A stretch of DNA of 14,199 nucleotides, taken from contig JAFAEW010000064.1 in assembly GCA_023423835.1 (NCBI GenBank), positions 1-14,199 on the forward strand, read 5' to 3'. The notes under the pieces were generated by a model. That model was not told the origin of the DNA and searched no databases. It saw only the letters and a program-made list of their open reading frames with translations. The position numbers and the translations under genes are program-made. Source of the DNA: Bacteroidota bacterium. GTDB taxonomy: Bacteria > Bacteroidota > Bacteroidia > Chitinophagales > Chitinophagaceae. Positions 1-7,327 of this stretch are shown here, one piece after another; the first letter of the stretch is position 1; every line of letters starts with the position of its first letter.

Positions 1-1
1 C

Positions 2-1105
2 TACCGTACCCTTCTGCTGTTAAGCGGATCGGGCAGGTATTACAATCCAACAACACCTACCAATGCCTATCCTCAGTCTTACACCCCGAGTCAGAATCCA
101 AATCCTGATTTGAAGTGGGAAGAAAGACACGGAAAAAATATCGGACTTGATTTCGCATTGTTTAATAATAATTTTTCCGGCAATATCAATGTGTTCAGCG
201 ATAAGACCAAAAACCTTCTGTTCACTTATTCCGTTCCCGTTCCTCCAAACTTTGTAAACAACACCTTGTTGAATGTGGGTGATCTTACCAACAAAGGGGT
301 TGAAGTGCAGTTGAATGCGAATGTTATCAACAAGAAGGATTTCACCTGGAATATCGGAGGTCAGATCTCATTTATCAATACAAAGATTACCAGCTTAAAC
401 GGAACTTATAACGGTATTAAAGTAACAACCGATAATGTACGGGCCGGTACCGCTCAGGGAAGAGGATTGAGTGATAACTTTATCAGCTTCCTGAAGGTGG
501 GATACGCACCGTATGTATTCTATCTGCCTCATTACCTCGGCGTTGATAAAGATGGCAACCAACAGTTTGCTGATTCTGCAGGCAATCCGGTTCATGACGC
601 TACACAGGCTAAATTCAACTATTACTCTCCGGTGCCTGATTTCACTTATGGTATCAATACTTCACTTACTTATAAGAACTGGGGATTGAATATCTTTCTT
701 CGCGGCGTTCATGGCCAGAAAATATTCAACAACTCGGCGCTGATCTTCCAGGACATCGGCAGACTTCCAAGCAATAACATTCTACAGGAAGGATTAACCA
801 GCGGTATCAAAGACAAGACGCCGGTGGCATCTGATCTGTGGCTGCAGGATGCGGGATATTTAAGGCTCGATAATGCTACAATTTCCTATACCTTTAAGAA
901 CGTAGCCAATGGTATTGAAAACCTGCGTTTGTATGTAAGCGGCAATAACCTGTTCTGCATCACGCCTTATAAAGGACTGGATCCGGAAATCAATACTGCC
1001 GATATTCATCCAAACCAGGCGTACATTGATTACACAAACGGAGGAGTAGGATATTATCCGAAAACACGTGCTTTTGCTATAGGCGTAAATGTTAGCTTTA
1101 AATAA
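2..1105 (+). CDS. SusC/RagA-family TonB-dependent outer-membrane receptor, C-terminal part
   Basis: Open from the left edge (frame starting at base 2) for 367 codons to TAA 1103-1105; the start, signal sequence, CarboxypepD_reg-like domain and plug lie outside the window. The visible part is the distal half of the 22-strand beta-barrel: alternating amphipathic strands, a family-typical 'NPDLKWEE' segment at about residues 34-41 of the visible part, the 'SPVPDFTYGI' strand, the 'YKGLDPEI' loop near the end, and a C-terminus 'RAFAIGVNVSFK' of the outer-membrane beta-signal kind. The family imports glycans, peptides or other large ligands across the outer membrane with energy from TonB-ExbBD, under a SusD lid. 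The stop overlaps the ATG of the SusD-like gene by one base (TAATG), so the two are cotranscribed and probably translationally coupled. Family assignment is strong; the ligand cannot be told. The internal TTG at 110 is not a real start, since the frame is open upstream and conserved sequence continues there. Confidence 0.95.
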   Translation, partial: YRTLLLLSGSGRYYNPTTPTNAYPQSYTPSQNPNPDLKWEERHGKNIGLDFALFNNNFSGNINVFSDKTKNLLFTYSVPVPPNFVNNTLLNVGDLTNKGVEVQLNANVINKKDFTWNIGGQISFINTKITSLNGTYNGIKVTTDNVRAGTAQGRGLSDNFISFLKVGYAPYVFYLPHYLGVDKDGNQQFADSAGNPVHDATQAKFNYYSPVPDFTYGINTSLTYKNWGLNIFLRGVHGQKIFNNSALIFQDIGRLPSNNILQEGLTSGIKDKTPVASDLWLQDAGYLRLDNATISYTFKNVANGIENLRLYVSGNNLFCITPYKGLDPEINTADIHPNQAYIDYTNGGVGYYPKTRAFAIGVNVSFK

Positions 1106-2754
1106 TGAATTTTAATAAAAAAAATATGAAGATCCATTTCAAAACTGCGATAACTGCAATATTGCTCACGTCAGCAGGAATAGGATTATCCTGTACCAAG
1201 CTCGACCAAAAGGTGTATAGCGTAACACCGAATGAAAATTTCTGGCAAACGCCGGCCCAGATAGCTGCCGGAGTTGCTCCCGCTTACCAATCGCTTCAGT
1301 CAATTCCTAACGGAAACGTTTATAACCTCAATGAAGTGAGCTCAGACGAACAAATCGTTCCTACCAGGGGTGGTGACTGGGATGATGGTGGAAAATGGCG
1401 ACAGCTCTGGCTACACACCTGGACGCCAAATACGGGCGTAATCAACGACGCCTGGAACGACATCTTCCGCGGTATTGGTAAGATAAACTTTATCCTCTCT
1501 GTGGTGAATAACCTCGAAAATCCACCGGCTGATCTTGACAATATCAATGCAGAATTGAAAACGTTGAGAGCCTACTATTACTTTCTCGCGATGGACCTAT
1601 TCGGAAACGTGCCATTGGTGACCGACTTCAACGTTGATCCCAACAGTGTCACCAACAGCCCGAGAGCAGATATCTTCAACTTCGTTGAGACCGAATTAAA
1701 AGATAATCTTCAGTTACTCACCCCTAATGTGGATGTAAGTACTTATGGACGCGTTACTAAATACTTCTCTTTCAGCCTTCTTGCAAGACTTTATTTGAAC
1801 GCAGGCGTATTTACCGGAACACCAAGGTGGAATGATTGCAGAAGCATGTGCGATTCTGTAATCCTCTCCGGAAAGTATTCACTCGAAACGAATTATTTTG
1901 ACAACTTCGCGGTGAAAAATGACAATTCAAAGGAAAACATCTTCGTGGTTCCATTCGATAACATCAATATCGGGGGTAATAACTGGGAAATGGCTACCCT
2001 GCACTATCAAAACCAAATTAATTTCGGTCTGAGTGGAGGCCCCTGGAATGGATTCTGCTCCACCGCTGATTTCTATAACAGCTTTGATACCTCCTCCGTT
2101 TATACCCTTAAAGGAAACAGTGTATTCAGGACTTTTAATGATGCAAGAACCGGCCAATATCTGGTGGGACAGCAGTTTACTCCCCTGTACACCTACCCTC
2201 CCAATACCAATGTGATGTATTCCACCACTGATGATGCTTTGGTGTTGAAAGATGCGGGAACCGCTCTGCCGATAAAATTTGATCCAAATGTGCCTACAAT
2301 CTCCAGCAGCAGTGATGCCTTCCGTCTTGCCGGCGTAAGGAATATCAAGTATTTTCCGGAACAGGGCACAGCGGGAAATCAAAGCAATGACATGGTTATA
2401 TTCAGATTAGCGGATATATATCTCATGAAGGCTGAGGCCAGTCTCCGTGCCGGTGTAGATCAGGCCAACGCATTGGATCTCGTAAACCAGATCCGCTCCA
2501 GGGCTTATGGTGGAGATGCCAGCCGCAACTGGACAATGGCAGATCTTACGCTCAACAATTTGCTCGCCGAAAGAGGTCGCGAAATGGCCTGGGAAAATAC
2601 CCGCCGTCAAGACCTTATTCGCTATGGAACCTTCGGCGCAGCAAGAAAGCCCGATAAAGTTGCTGATCCGGCAGATGGCACAAGAAACATCTACCCGATT
2701 CCCGCTGCACAGATCATTGCAAATCCAACACTCAAACAAAATCCGGGTTACTAG
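1105..2754 (+). CDS. SusD/RagB-family surface lipoprotein
   Basis: 549 aa, close to the usual length of the family. Surface-exposed outer-membrane lipoprotein that binds ligand and closes over the SusC channel. It has a basic N-terminus, a hydrophobic stretch (about residues 14-28) and a lipobox 'GLSC' with Cys30 as the lipidation site. SusD hallmarks follow in order: 'TPNENFWQTPAQI' near residue 41, 'WNDIFRGIGKINFIL' (117-131), the TPR helix 'LRAYYYFLAMDLFGNVPLV' (154-172), 'RLADIYLMKAEASLRAG' (434-450), 'LLAERGREMAWENTRRQDLIR' region (486-506), and the C-terminal 'YPIPAAQI...LKQNPGY'. The chosen ATG (1105) overlaps the SusC stop; an in-frame ATG at 1126 (Met8) would give a shorter, equally plausible signal peptide. 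Neither has an obvious Shine-Dalgarno site, as is normal in Bacteroidota. A strong terminator follows 20 bases after the stop. The family is certain; the substrate is unknown, since no carbohydrate-active enzyme lies beside it in view. Confidence 0.96.
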   Translation: MNFNKKNMKIHFKTAITAILLTSAGIGLSCTKLDQKVYSVTPNENFWQTPAQIAAGVAPAYQSLQSIPNGNVYNLNEVSSDEQIVPTRGGDWDDGGKWRQLWLHTWTPNTGVINDAWNDIFRGIGKINFILSVVNNLENPPADLDNINAELKTLRAYYYFLAMDLFGNVPLVTDFNVDPNSVTNSPRADIFNFVETELKDNLQLLTPNVDVSTYGRVTKYFSFSLLARLYLNAGVFTGTPRWNDCRSMCDSVILSGKYSLETNYFDNFAVKNDNSKENIFVVPFDNINIGGNNWEMATLHYQNQINFGLSGGPWNGFCSTADFYNSFDTSSVYTLKGNSVFRTFNDARTGQYLVGQQFTPLYTYPPNTNVMYSTTDDALVLKDAGTALPIKFDPNVPTISSSSDAFRLAGVRNIKYFPEQGTAGNQSNDMVIFRLADIYLMKAEASLRAGVDQANALDLVNQIRSRAYGGDASRNWTMADLTLNNLLAERGREMAWENTRRQDLIRYGTFGAARKPDKVADPADGTRNIYPIPAAQIIANPTLKQNPGY

Positions 2755-2774
2755 GTTTTATAATTTAAAATTTT

Positions 2775-2810
2775 AAAGTCGTCTCTGCTCTGCAAAGACG
2801 ACTTTTTTTT
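2775..2810 (+). terminator. Rho-independent terminator after the SusC/SusD unit
   Basis: A perfect 10-bp inverted repeat AAAGTCGTCT (2775-2784) / AGACGACTTT (2796-2805) with an 11-base loop runs straight into an 8-T tract (2803-2810). It begins 20 bases after the SusD stop and ends about 55 bases before the next start codon. It therefore separates the SusCD transcript from the metallo-beta-lactamase-like gene. Confidence 0.9.
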
Positions 2811-2864
2811 GGCCCCTATCGGAAAATAGCTGGATTGAAGTATTTTAGCCATTCATTGGTACGT

Positions 2865-3647
2865 ATGAAAAACAGAATTAAACTTTTCTTCCTGTTAGCG
2901 TTGTTTTCTCCGGTCGCAGCCTTTTCTGCTGCAGATTCTTTTTCAATCCCGGCGAAATCTCCGCTTTCCGATTCCATTCTTTTTCAGTCTTCTGAGCTCA
3001 CCATTAAACGGGTTTCGGCTCACTGTCTGGTTCATATATCTCACCTGCAAACGGACACCTGGGGAAAGGTTCCGGCAAACGGATTGGTGGTAATCAATGA
3101 GGATGAGGCGATTGTACTTGACGCACCGGCAACGAATGAAAGCGCCCGGCAGTTGATCGGCTATCTGGACCAAAAAAATATCAGCATTAAGGCAATTGTT
3201 CCTACACATCTTCATGAAGATTGCATTGGCGGTTTAAAGGCTTTTCATGAAAGGCAGATCCCATCCTATGCATTGGCAAAAACGATCGAACTTCTAAAGG
3301 ACAGTGAAACAACAGTTGAGATTCCCGGAAATGCGTTTTATGACAAACTGAAATTTGATCTGAGAGGTGAAGAGGTCGTTGTTGCGTTTATGGGTGAAGG
3401 TCATACAAAAGACAACGTCATCGCATACTTTCCCGGCGATAAAGTAATGTTTGGAGGTTGCCTGATAAAAGAATCAGGAGCCGGAAAAGGATTTCTCGGC
3501 GATGCAAACCTGGATGAATGGCCGGCAACAATTCGGCGAGTTGAAAGAAAATTTCCCGAAACCCAAATTGTTATCCCCGGTCATGGTAAACCCGGCGGGA
3601 AGGAACTTTTGCAATACACCGAAGAACTGTTTAAAACCGGTCGTTGA
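2865..3647 (+). CDS. Subclass B1 metallo-beta-lactamase-family hydrolase, exported
   Basis: 260 aa from ATG 2865. The Met is followed by a classic signal peptide (KNRIK, then a hydrophobic core, cleavage likely near 'AFS-AAD', residues 20-23), so the enzyme is probably periplasmic. The in-frame TTG at 2835 would only add ten residues before this signal. The metallo-beta-lactamase fold shows the B1 zinc-ligand set: H115, H117, D119 (HLHED; standard H116/H118/D120), H180 (GEGHT; H196), C199 (FGGCLIK; C221) and H240 (PGHG; H263), plus K202 (K224). 'TDTWGKVPANGLVVI' (63-77) is the B1-type segment after the mobile loop. Oddity: the usual 'GN' at standard residue 233 reads 'GF' (F210), and the C221-233 loop is one residue shorter than in NDM by eye. 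B1 enzymes hydrolyse penicillins, cephalosporins and carbapenems with two zinc ions; whether this one does is unproven. It is separated from SusCD by a terminator and from the next gene by 186 bases. Confidence 0.93.
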   Translation: MKNRIKLFFLLALFSPVAAFSAADSFSIPAKSPLSDSILFQSSELTIKRVSAHCLVHISHLQTDTWGKVPANGLVVINEDEAIVLDAPATNESARQLIGYLDQKNISIKAIVPTHLHEDCIGGLKAFHERQIPSYALAKTIELLKDSETTVEIPGNAFYDKLKFDLRGEEVVVAFMGEGHTKDNVIAYFPGDKVMFGGCLIKESGAGKGFLGDANLDEWPATIRRVERKFPETQIVIPGHGKPGGKELLQYTEELFKTGR

Positions 3648-3651
3648 CATT

Positions 3652-3680
3652 CCGGGAAAACCAGGATCTACATTCCCGGA
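3652..3680. repeat. Inverted repeat, possible hairpin after the B1 enzyme gene
   Basis: TCCGGGAA (3652-3659) and TTCCCGGA (3673-3680) are perfect reverse complements around a 13-base loop, starting four bases after the stop codon. No T tract follows on either strand, so it is at best a weak terminator or an mRNA 3'-end stabilising hairpin. The rest of the intergenic region to 3775 shows nothing recognisable. Confidence 0.45.
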
Positions 3681-3775
3681 CTAAAAACCCGGATCGCATC
3701 AGAGTGATTATTTTTCAGCGGTGCTACCTCAGAGCCGTCGGCATTTGCTAAAAATCGGTGGATGTTCCAAAATTC

Positions 3776-3808
3776 TTTGTCATTCCCCAAAACTTCCCTT
3801 TACTTTAG
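3776..3808 (+). promoter_or_regulatory. Putative Bacteroidota-type promoter for the first giant FG-GAP lipoprotein
   Basis: TTTG (3776-3779) is followed after 21 bases by TACTTTAG (3801-3808), a 5-of-6 match to the -7 element TAnnTTTG at the accepted spacing. The predicted transcription start would lie near 3814, giving a leader of about 20 bases to ATG 3834. It is sequence-matching only. Confidence 0.45.
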
Positions 3809-3833
3809 GTGATTTTTAAAATGAGTTGTAAAC

Positions 3834-6800
3834 ATGCTGCTGAGAATATTTTCATATGTCTTTTCGATTTTTGTTGCTGTTTTGGTGACCTCCTGCAACA
3901 GTAAAAAGGCGACAGAAGAGAATGTGGTCTTCGAGTTGTTAGACGCTTCCCAAACCGGAATCGATTTTAATAACGAAGTAAAAGACACTAAAGATTTTAA
4001 TATTTTTCGCTACCGCAACTTCTACAATGGCGGCGGGGTGGCAATCGGCGATATCAATAACGACGGACTTCCAGATATTTACTTCTCCTCAAACCAAAAT
4101 GATAATAAACTCTATCTCAATGAAGGTAATTTCAAATTCAAAGACATAACCGAAACGGCCGGTGTCAAGGGAATTCACAAATGGCACACGGGTGTAACAA
4201 TGGCGGATGTAAACGGTGATGGCTGGCTCGATATCTACGTTTCAAACAGTGGCGACATCAATGGCGATGACCGTTCAAATGAACTGTACATCAACCAGAA
4301 AAACGGAACGTTCAAGGAGGAAGCAGCCGCTTACGGATTGGATGACAAAGGACTCGGAACACAGGCGGTATTCTTCGATTATGACCACGATGGTGACCTT
4401 GATTGTTATGTCTTAAACAACAGTTTTCGTCCGATTGAAAGTTTTGGTTACAATAGAAACCTTCGCAACATCAGGGATACGAAGGGTGGCCATCGGCTCT
4501 ATAAAAACGAAAACGGAAAATTTACGGATGTAAGCGAAGCGGCGGGAATCTATGGCAGCGAAATCGGCTTTGGTCTGGGTGTTACAGTTGCAGATCTGAA
4601 TAACGATGGATGGGAAGATATTTACGTATCAAATGATTTTTTTGAAAAAGATTACCTCTACATCAATCAGAAGAACGGCACTTTTAAAGAAGTGATCGAC
4701 GATGCGATCGGCCACGTGAGCCTTTCTTCTATGGGCTCTGATATCATGGATATCAACAACGATGGTCAGCTCGATATTTTTACAACCGATATGCTTCCTG
4801 AATCTGATTTCCGTTTGAAAACTACCACCAAATTCGATGATTACAATGTGCAGAATGCAAAACTTAAAAACGACTTCCACCATCAGTTTACGGCTAACTG
4901 CCTTCAACTGAATAACGGCGACGGCACCTTCAGCGAAATTGCGCAACTTTCGGGCGTTGACGCAACAGACTGGAGTTGGGGCGCACTCGGATTTGATTTT
5001 GATAACGACGGCTGGAAAGATCTGTTTGTGAGCAATGGGATCAGTAAGGATCTTACTAATCAGGATTTTCTTGATTTCTTCAGCAGCCAGGAAGTGCTGA
5101 ACCAGGTGCGACAGGGAGGATTTGACTTTGAAATGTTGCTAAAGAAAATGCCATCCACACCGGTCATCAATTATGGATTTCTGAATCAAAAAAACCTGTT
5201 TTTTAAGAATGCTTCGGAATCGCTCGGATTTACGAAACCAAGCTTCAGCAACGGCGCCGCCTATGCAGATCTTGACGGTGACGGAGATCTCGACCTGGTG
5301 GTAAACAACGAAAACATGAAAGCCTTCGTTTATAAAAATACCACTACAGAAACGAAAAAAGCACATTATTTAAAGATCAGATTAGAGGGAAAAGCGCCCA
5401 ACAATTTTGGAACCGGCACCCGTGTTACCATTTATACAAGGGAAGGAATCCAGGTGGCAGAACAAATGCCAACCCGTGGATTTCAGAGTTCTGTTGAACC
5501 GGTTTTGCACTTCGGACTTGGAAATAGCCCCGTTATTGACAGCCTCATCGTTCGCTGGCCTTCCCTGAAAATGGAAGTTTTGCGCGGTGTTCCTGCCGAT
5601 ACTATGCTTGTGCTTTCGCAACAGAATGCCAACCTTGACTTTGTTCCGCAGCTAAATACATCGAAACCCGATTATTCGAATGCTACCGGCAAGCTGATTA
5701 CGGGAAATATTCTTCACCGGGAAAATGAATTCAAGGATTTTGATGTAGAACGGCTTGCACCCAAAATGCTTTCAACGGAAGGGCCAAAACTTGCTGTAGG
5801 CGACGTAAACGGAGATGGATTGGAAGATTTTTTTATGGGTGGAGCGATTAACGATACGGCGAAATTGTTTATACAAAAGCCGGATGGAAGCTTTGTTTCT
5901 ACCCACCAGTTTACTTTTATTCAGGACAAGGATTTTGAAGATGTGGGGGCAGAATTTTTTGATGCCGATAACGATGGAGATCTGGATCTGGTAGTGGCCT
6001 CCGGCGGAAATCAATATCCGCAGGGATCAATGGAATTGATAACAAGACTGTATATCAATGATGGCAAGGGGAATTTTTCACATGCCCGGAAAGGCTGGCC
6101 TGTAATTACCGTCAATGCGTCCTGCGTAAGAACAGCCGATTTTGACGGAGATGGAAATGCCGATATTTTTATTGGTGGAAGAAGCGTTCCAGGCACTTAC
6201 GGGCTCACTCCCTCAAGCTTCCTTCTGAAGGGTCAGGGCAATGGCAGTTTTGAAAATGTAACGGCTTCGAAAGCACCGATTTTGCAACAGCTTGGAATGG
6301 TTACCGATGCGGCCTGGGCCGATACAGATGGAGACGGCCGGATGGAACTGATTGTTGTGGGAGATTATATGCCGGTGACGATTTTAAAATACCAGCAGAA
6401 CAATTTTTCAATCACGAATCAAATCGCAAATTCATCCGGCTGGTGGAACTGCCTAACAGTGGCCGATCTCAATGGCGATGGCGCCTCCGATCTCATCGCC
6501 GGAAATTATGGCCTCAACTCAAAGGTGAAAGCGGATATTGACCATCCCGCGAAAATGTATCTTAGTGATTTTGATAATAATGGGAAACTCGAATGCATCT
6601 CGGCTTATTACAAAACCGATAATAAATTATATCCCTATTTCTTGCGAGGAGATATCGCACTTCAGATTCCGGTTTTGAAGAAAAAGTTCCTGCGTTACGA
6701 TGCTTATGCAGGAAAAACGGTGGACGAAGTCTTTACAAAAGAGCAGTTGAAAAATGCAAAGGAATTTTCTGTTCAACAAACGCAATCCTGCATTTTTTAT

Positions 6801-7145
6801 AATGATGGGAAAGGGAATTTTCAGATGGAACCGTTGCCGTTACGGGCGCAATTCTCACCGGCATTTGGCATTTTGGTTACCGACCTGGATGGCGATGGCA
6901 TTGCTGATATTTTTACCGTCGGAAACTTCTTCGGATTAAAGCCCGAGATCGGACGCCTTGATGCAAGTTATGGTGTAACGCTGTTGGGTTCGAAAGACGG
7001 ATATCAATATGTGTCACCTTCCAAAACGGGCTTATTCATCAAAGGGGAAGCAAGAGACGTGAAGGAAATTAAAACAGCCAAAGGAAACTATATTCTGATC
7101 GCGAGAAACAATGCGCCATTGGTGTTATTCAAAAAGGAAAATTGA
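3834..7145 (+). CDS. Giant FG-GAP/VCBS-repeat lipoprotein with central ASPIC/UnbV domain (paralog 1)
   Basis: 1103 aa. A lipoprotein signal ends at Cys21 (VTSC), so it is lipid-anchored, probably on the outer-membrane surface. Fourteen calcium-loop motifs of the D-x-[DN]-x-[DN]-G-x-x-[DE] type start at residues 73, 125, 182, 254, 306, 388, 479, then 657, 710, 769, 830, 878, 912 and 1017. Between the two sets of seven lies an ASPIC/UnbV-type domain (about 510-597: 'GTGTRVTIY', 'TRGFQSSVEPVLHFGLG', 'DSLIVRWP'). FG-GAP repeats fold as blades of integrin-like seven-bladed propellers, so two propellers flanking ASPIC is the likely design. No catalytic motif is seen. Similar proteins are common near SusCD pairs in Bacteroidota, but their function is not established; binding of a surface ligand or adhesion is inference. 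The next gene is a full-length paralog. Start choice: ATG 3834 directly precedes the signal; an ATG at 3821 is in another frame. Confidence 0.92.
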   Translation: MLLRIFSYVFSIFVAVLVTSCNSKKATEENVVFELLDASQTGIDFNNEVKDTKDFNIFRYRNFYNGGGVAIGDINNDGLPDIYFSSNQNDNKLYLNEGNFKFKDITETAGVKGIHKWHTGVTMADVNGDGWLDIYVSNSGDINGDDRSNELYINQKNGTFKEEAAAYGLDDKGLGTQAVFFDYDHDGDLDCYVLNNSFRPIESFGYNRNLRNIRDTKGGHRLYKNENGKFTDVSEAAGIYGSEIGFGLGVTVADLNNDGWEDIYVSNDFFEKDYLYINQKNGTFKEVIDDAIGHVSLSSMGSDIMDINNDGQLDIFTTDMLPESDFRLKTTTKFDDYNVQNAKLKNDFHHQFTANCLQLNNGDGTFSEIAQLSGVDATDWSWGALGFDFDNDGWKDLFVSNGISKDLTNQDFLDFFSSQEVLNQVRQGGFDFEMLLKKMPSTPVINYGFLNQKNLFFKNASESLGFTKPSFSNGAAYADLDGDGDLDLVVNNENMKAFVYKNTTTETKKAHYLKIRLEGKAPNNFGTGTRVTIYTREGIQVAEQMPTRGFQSSVEPVLHFGLGNSPVIDSLIVRWPSLKMEVLRGVPADTMLVLSQQNANLDFVPQLNTSKPDYSNATGKLITGNILHRENEFKDFDVERLAPKMLSTEGPKLAVGDVNGDGLEDFFMGGAINDTAKLFIQKPDGSFVSTHQFTFIQDKDFEDVGAEFFDADNDGDLDLVVASGGNQYPQGSMELITRLYINDGKGNFSHARKGWPVITVNASCVRTADFDGDGNADIFIGGRSVPGTYGLTPSSFLLKGQGNGSFENVTASKAPILQQLGMVTDAAWADTDGDGRMELIVVGDYMPVTILKYQQNNFSITNQIANSSGWWNCLTVADLNGDGASDLIAGNYGLNSKVKADIDHPAKMYLSDFDNNGKLECISAYYKTDNKLYPYFLRGDIALQIPVLKKKFLRYDAYAGKTVDEVFTKEQLKNAKEFSVQQTQSCIFYNDGKGNFQMEPLPLRAQFSPAFGILVTDLDGDGIADIFTVGNFFGLKPEIGRLDASYGVTLLGSKDGYQYVSPSKTGLFIKGEARDVKEIKTAKGNYILIARNNAPLVLFKKEN

Positions 7146-7327
7146 ACTATCGGATTTACAGTTCTAAATGTGCTGCTGGGTCCGGAGCCTATTTCCCTAT
7201 ATTGAAGAAAGACAAAACAACAATGCTTTAGAAAATGTCAGTGGAGCGGGGATTTGGGGCATATAAAAAATCACTTGCACTGCCCTAAAAAGCGGATTGT
7301 CAAAACAGAAAAACATACCGAGAGAAA

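Noticed and set aside
1927..2382. 151-codon minus-strand open frame inside the SusD gene
   Set aside because: It is a mirror of a well-supported SusD coding frame, with no recognisable protein features or independent start signal.
2835..2864. Ten-residue N-terminal extension of the B1 enzyme from a TTG codon
   Set aside because: It places polar residues before a textbook signal peptide that begins at ATG 2865.
7144..7164. Small inverted repeat GAACT/AGTTC after paralog 1
   Set aside because: Five base pairs with no T tract; not enough for a terminator.
7202..7231. TTG / TGCTTTAG promoter candidate before paralog 2
   Set aside because: Only a 4-of-6 -7 match lacking the key A, with a minimal -33; too weak to list as a feature.
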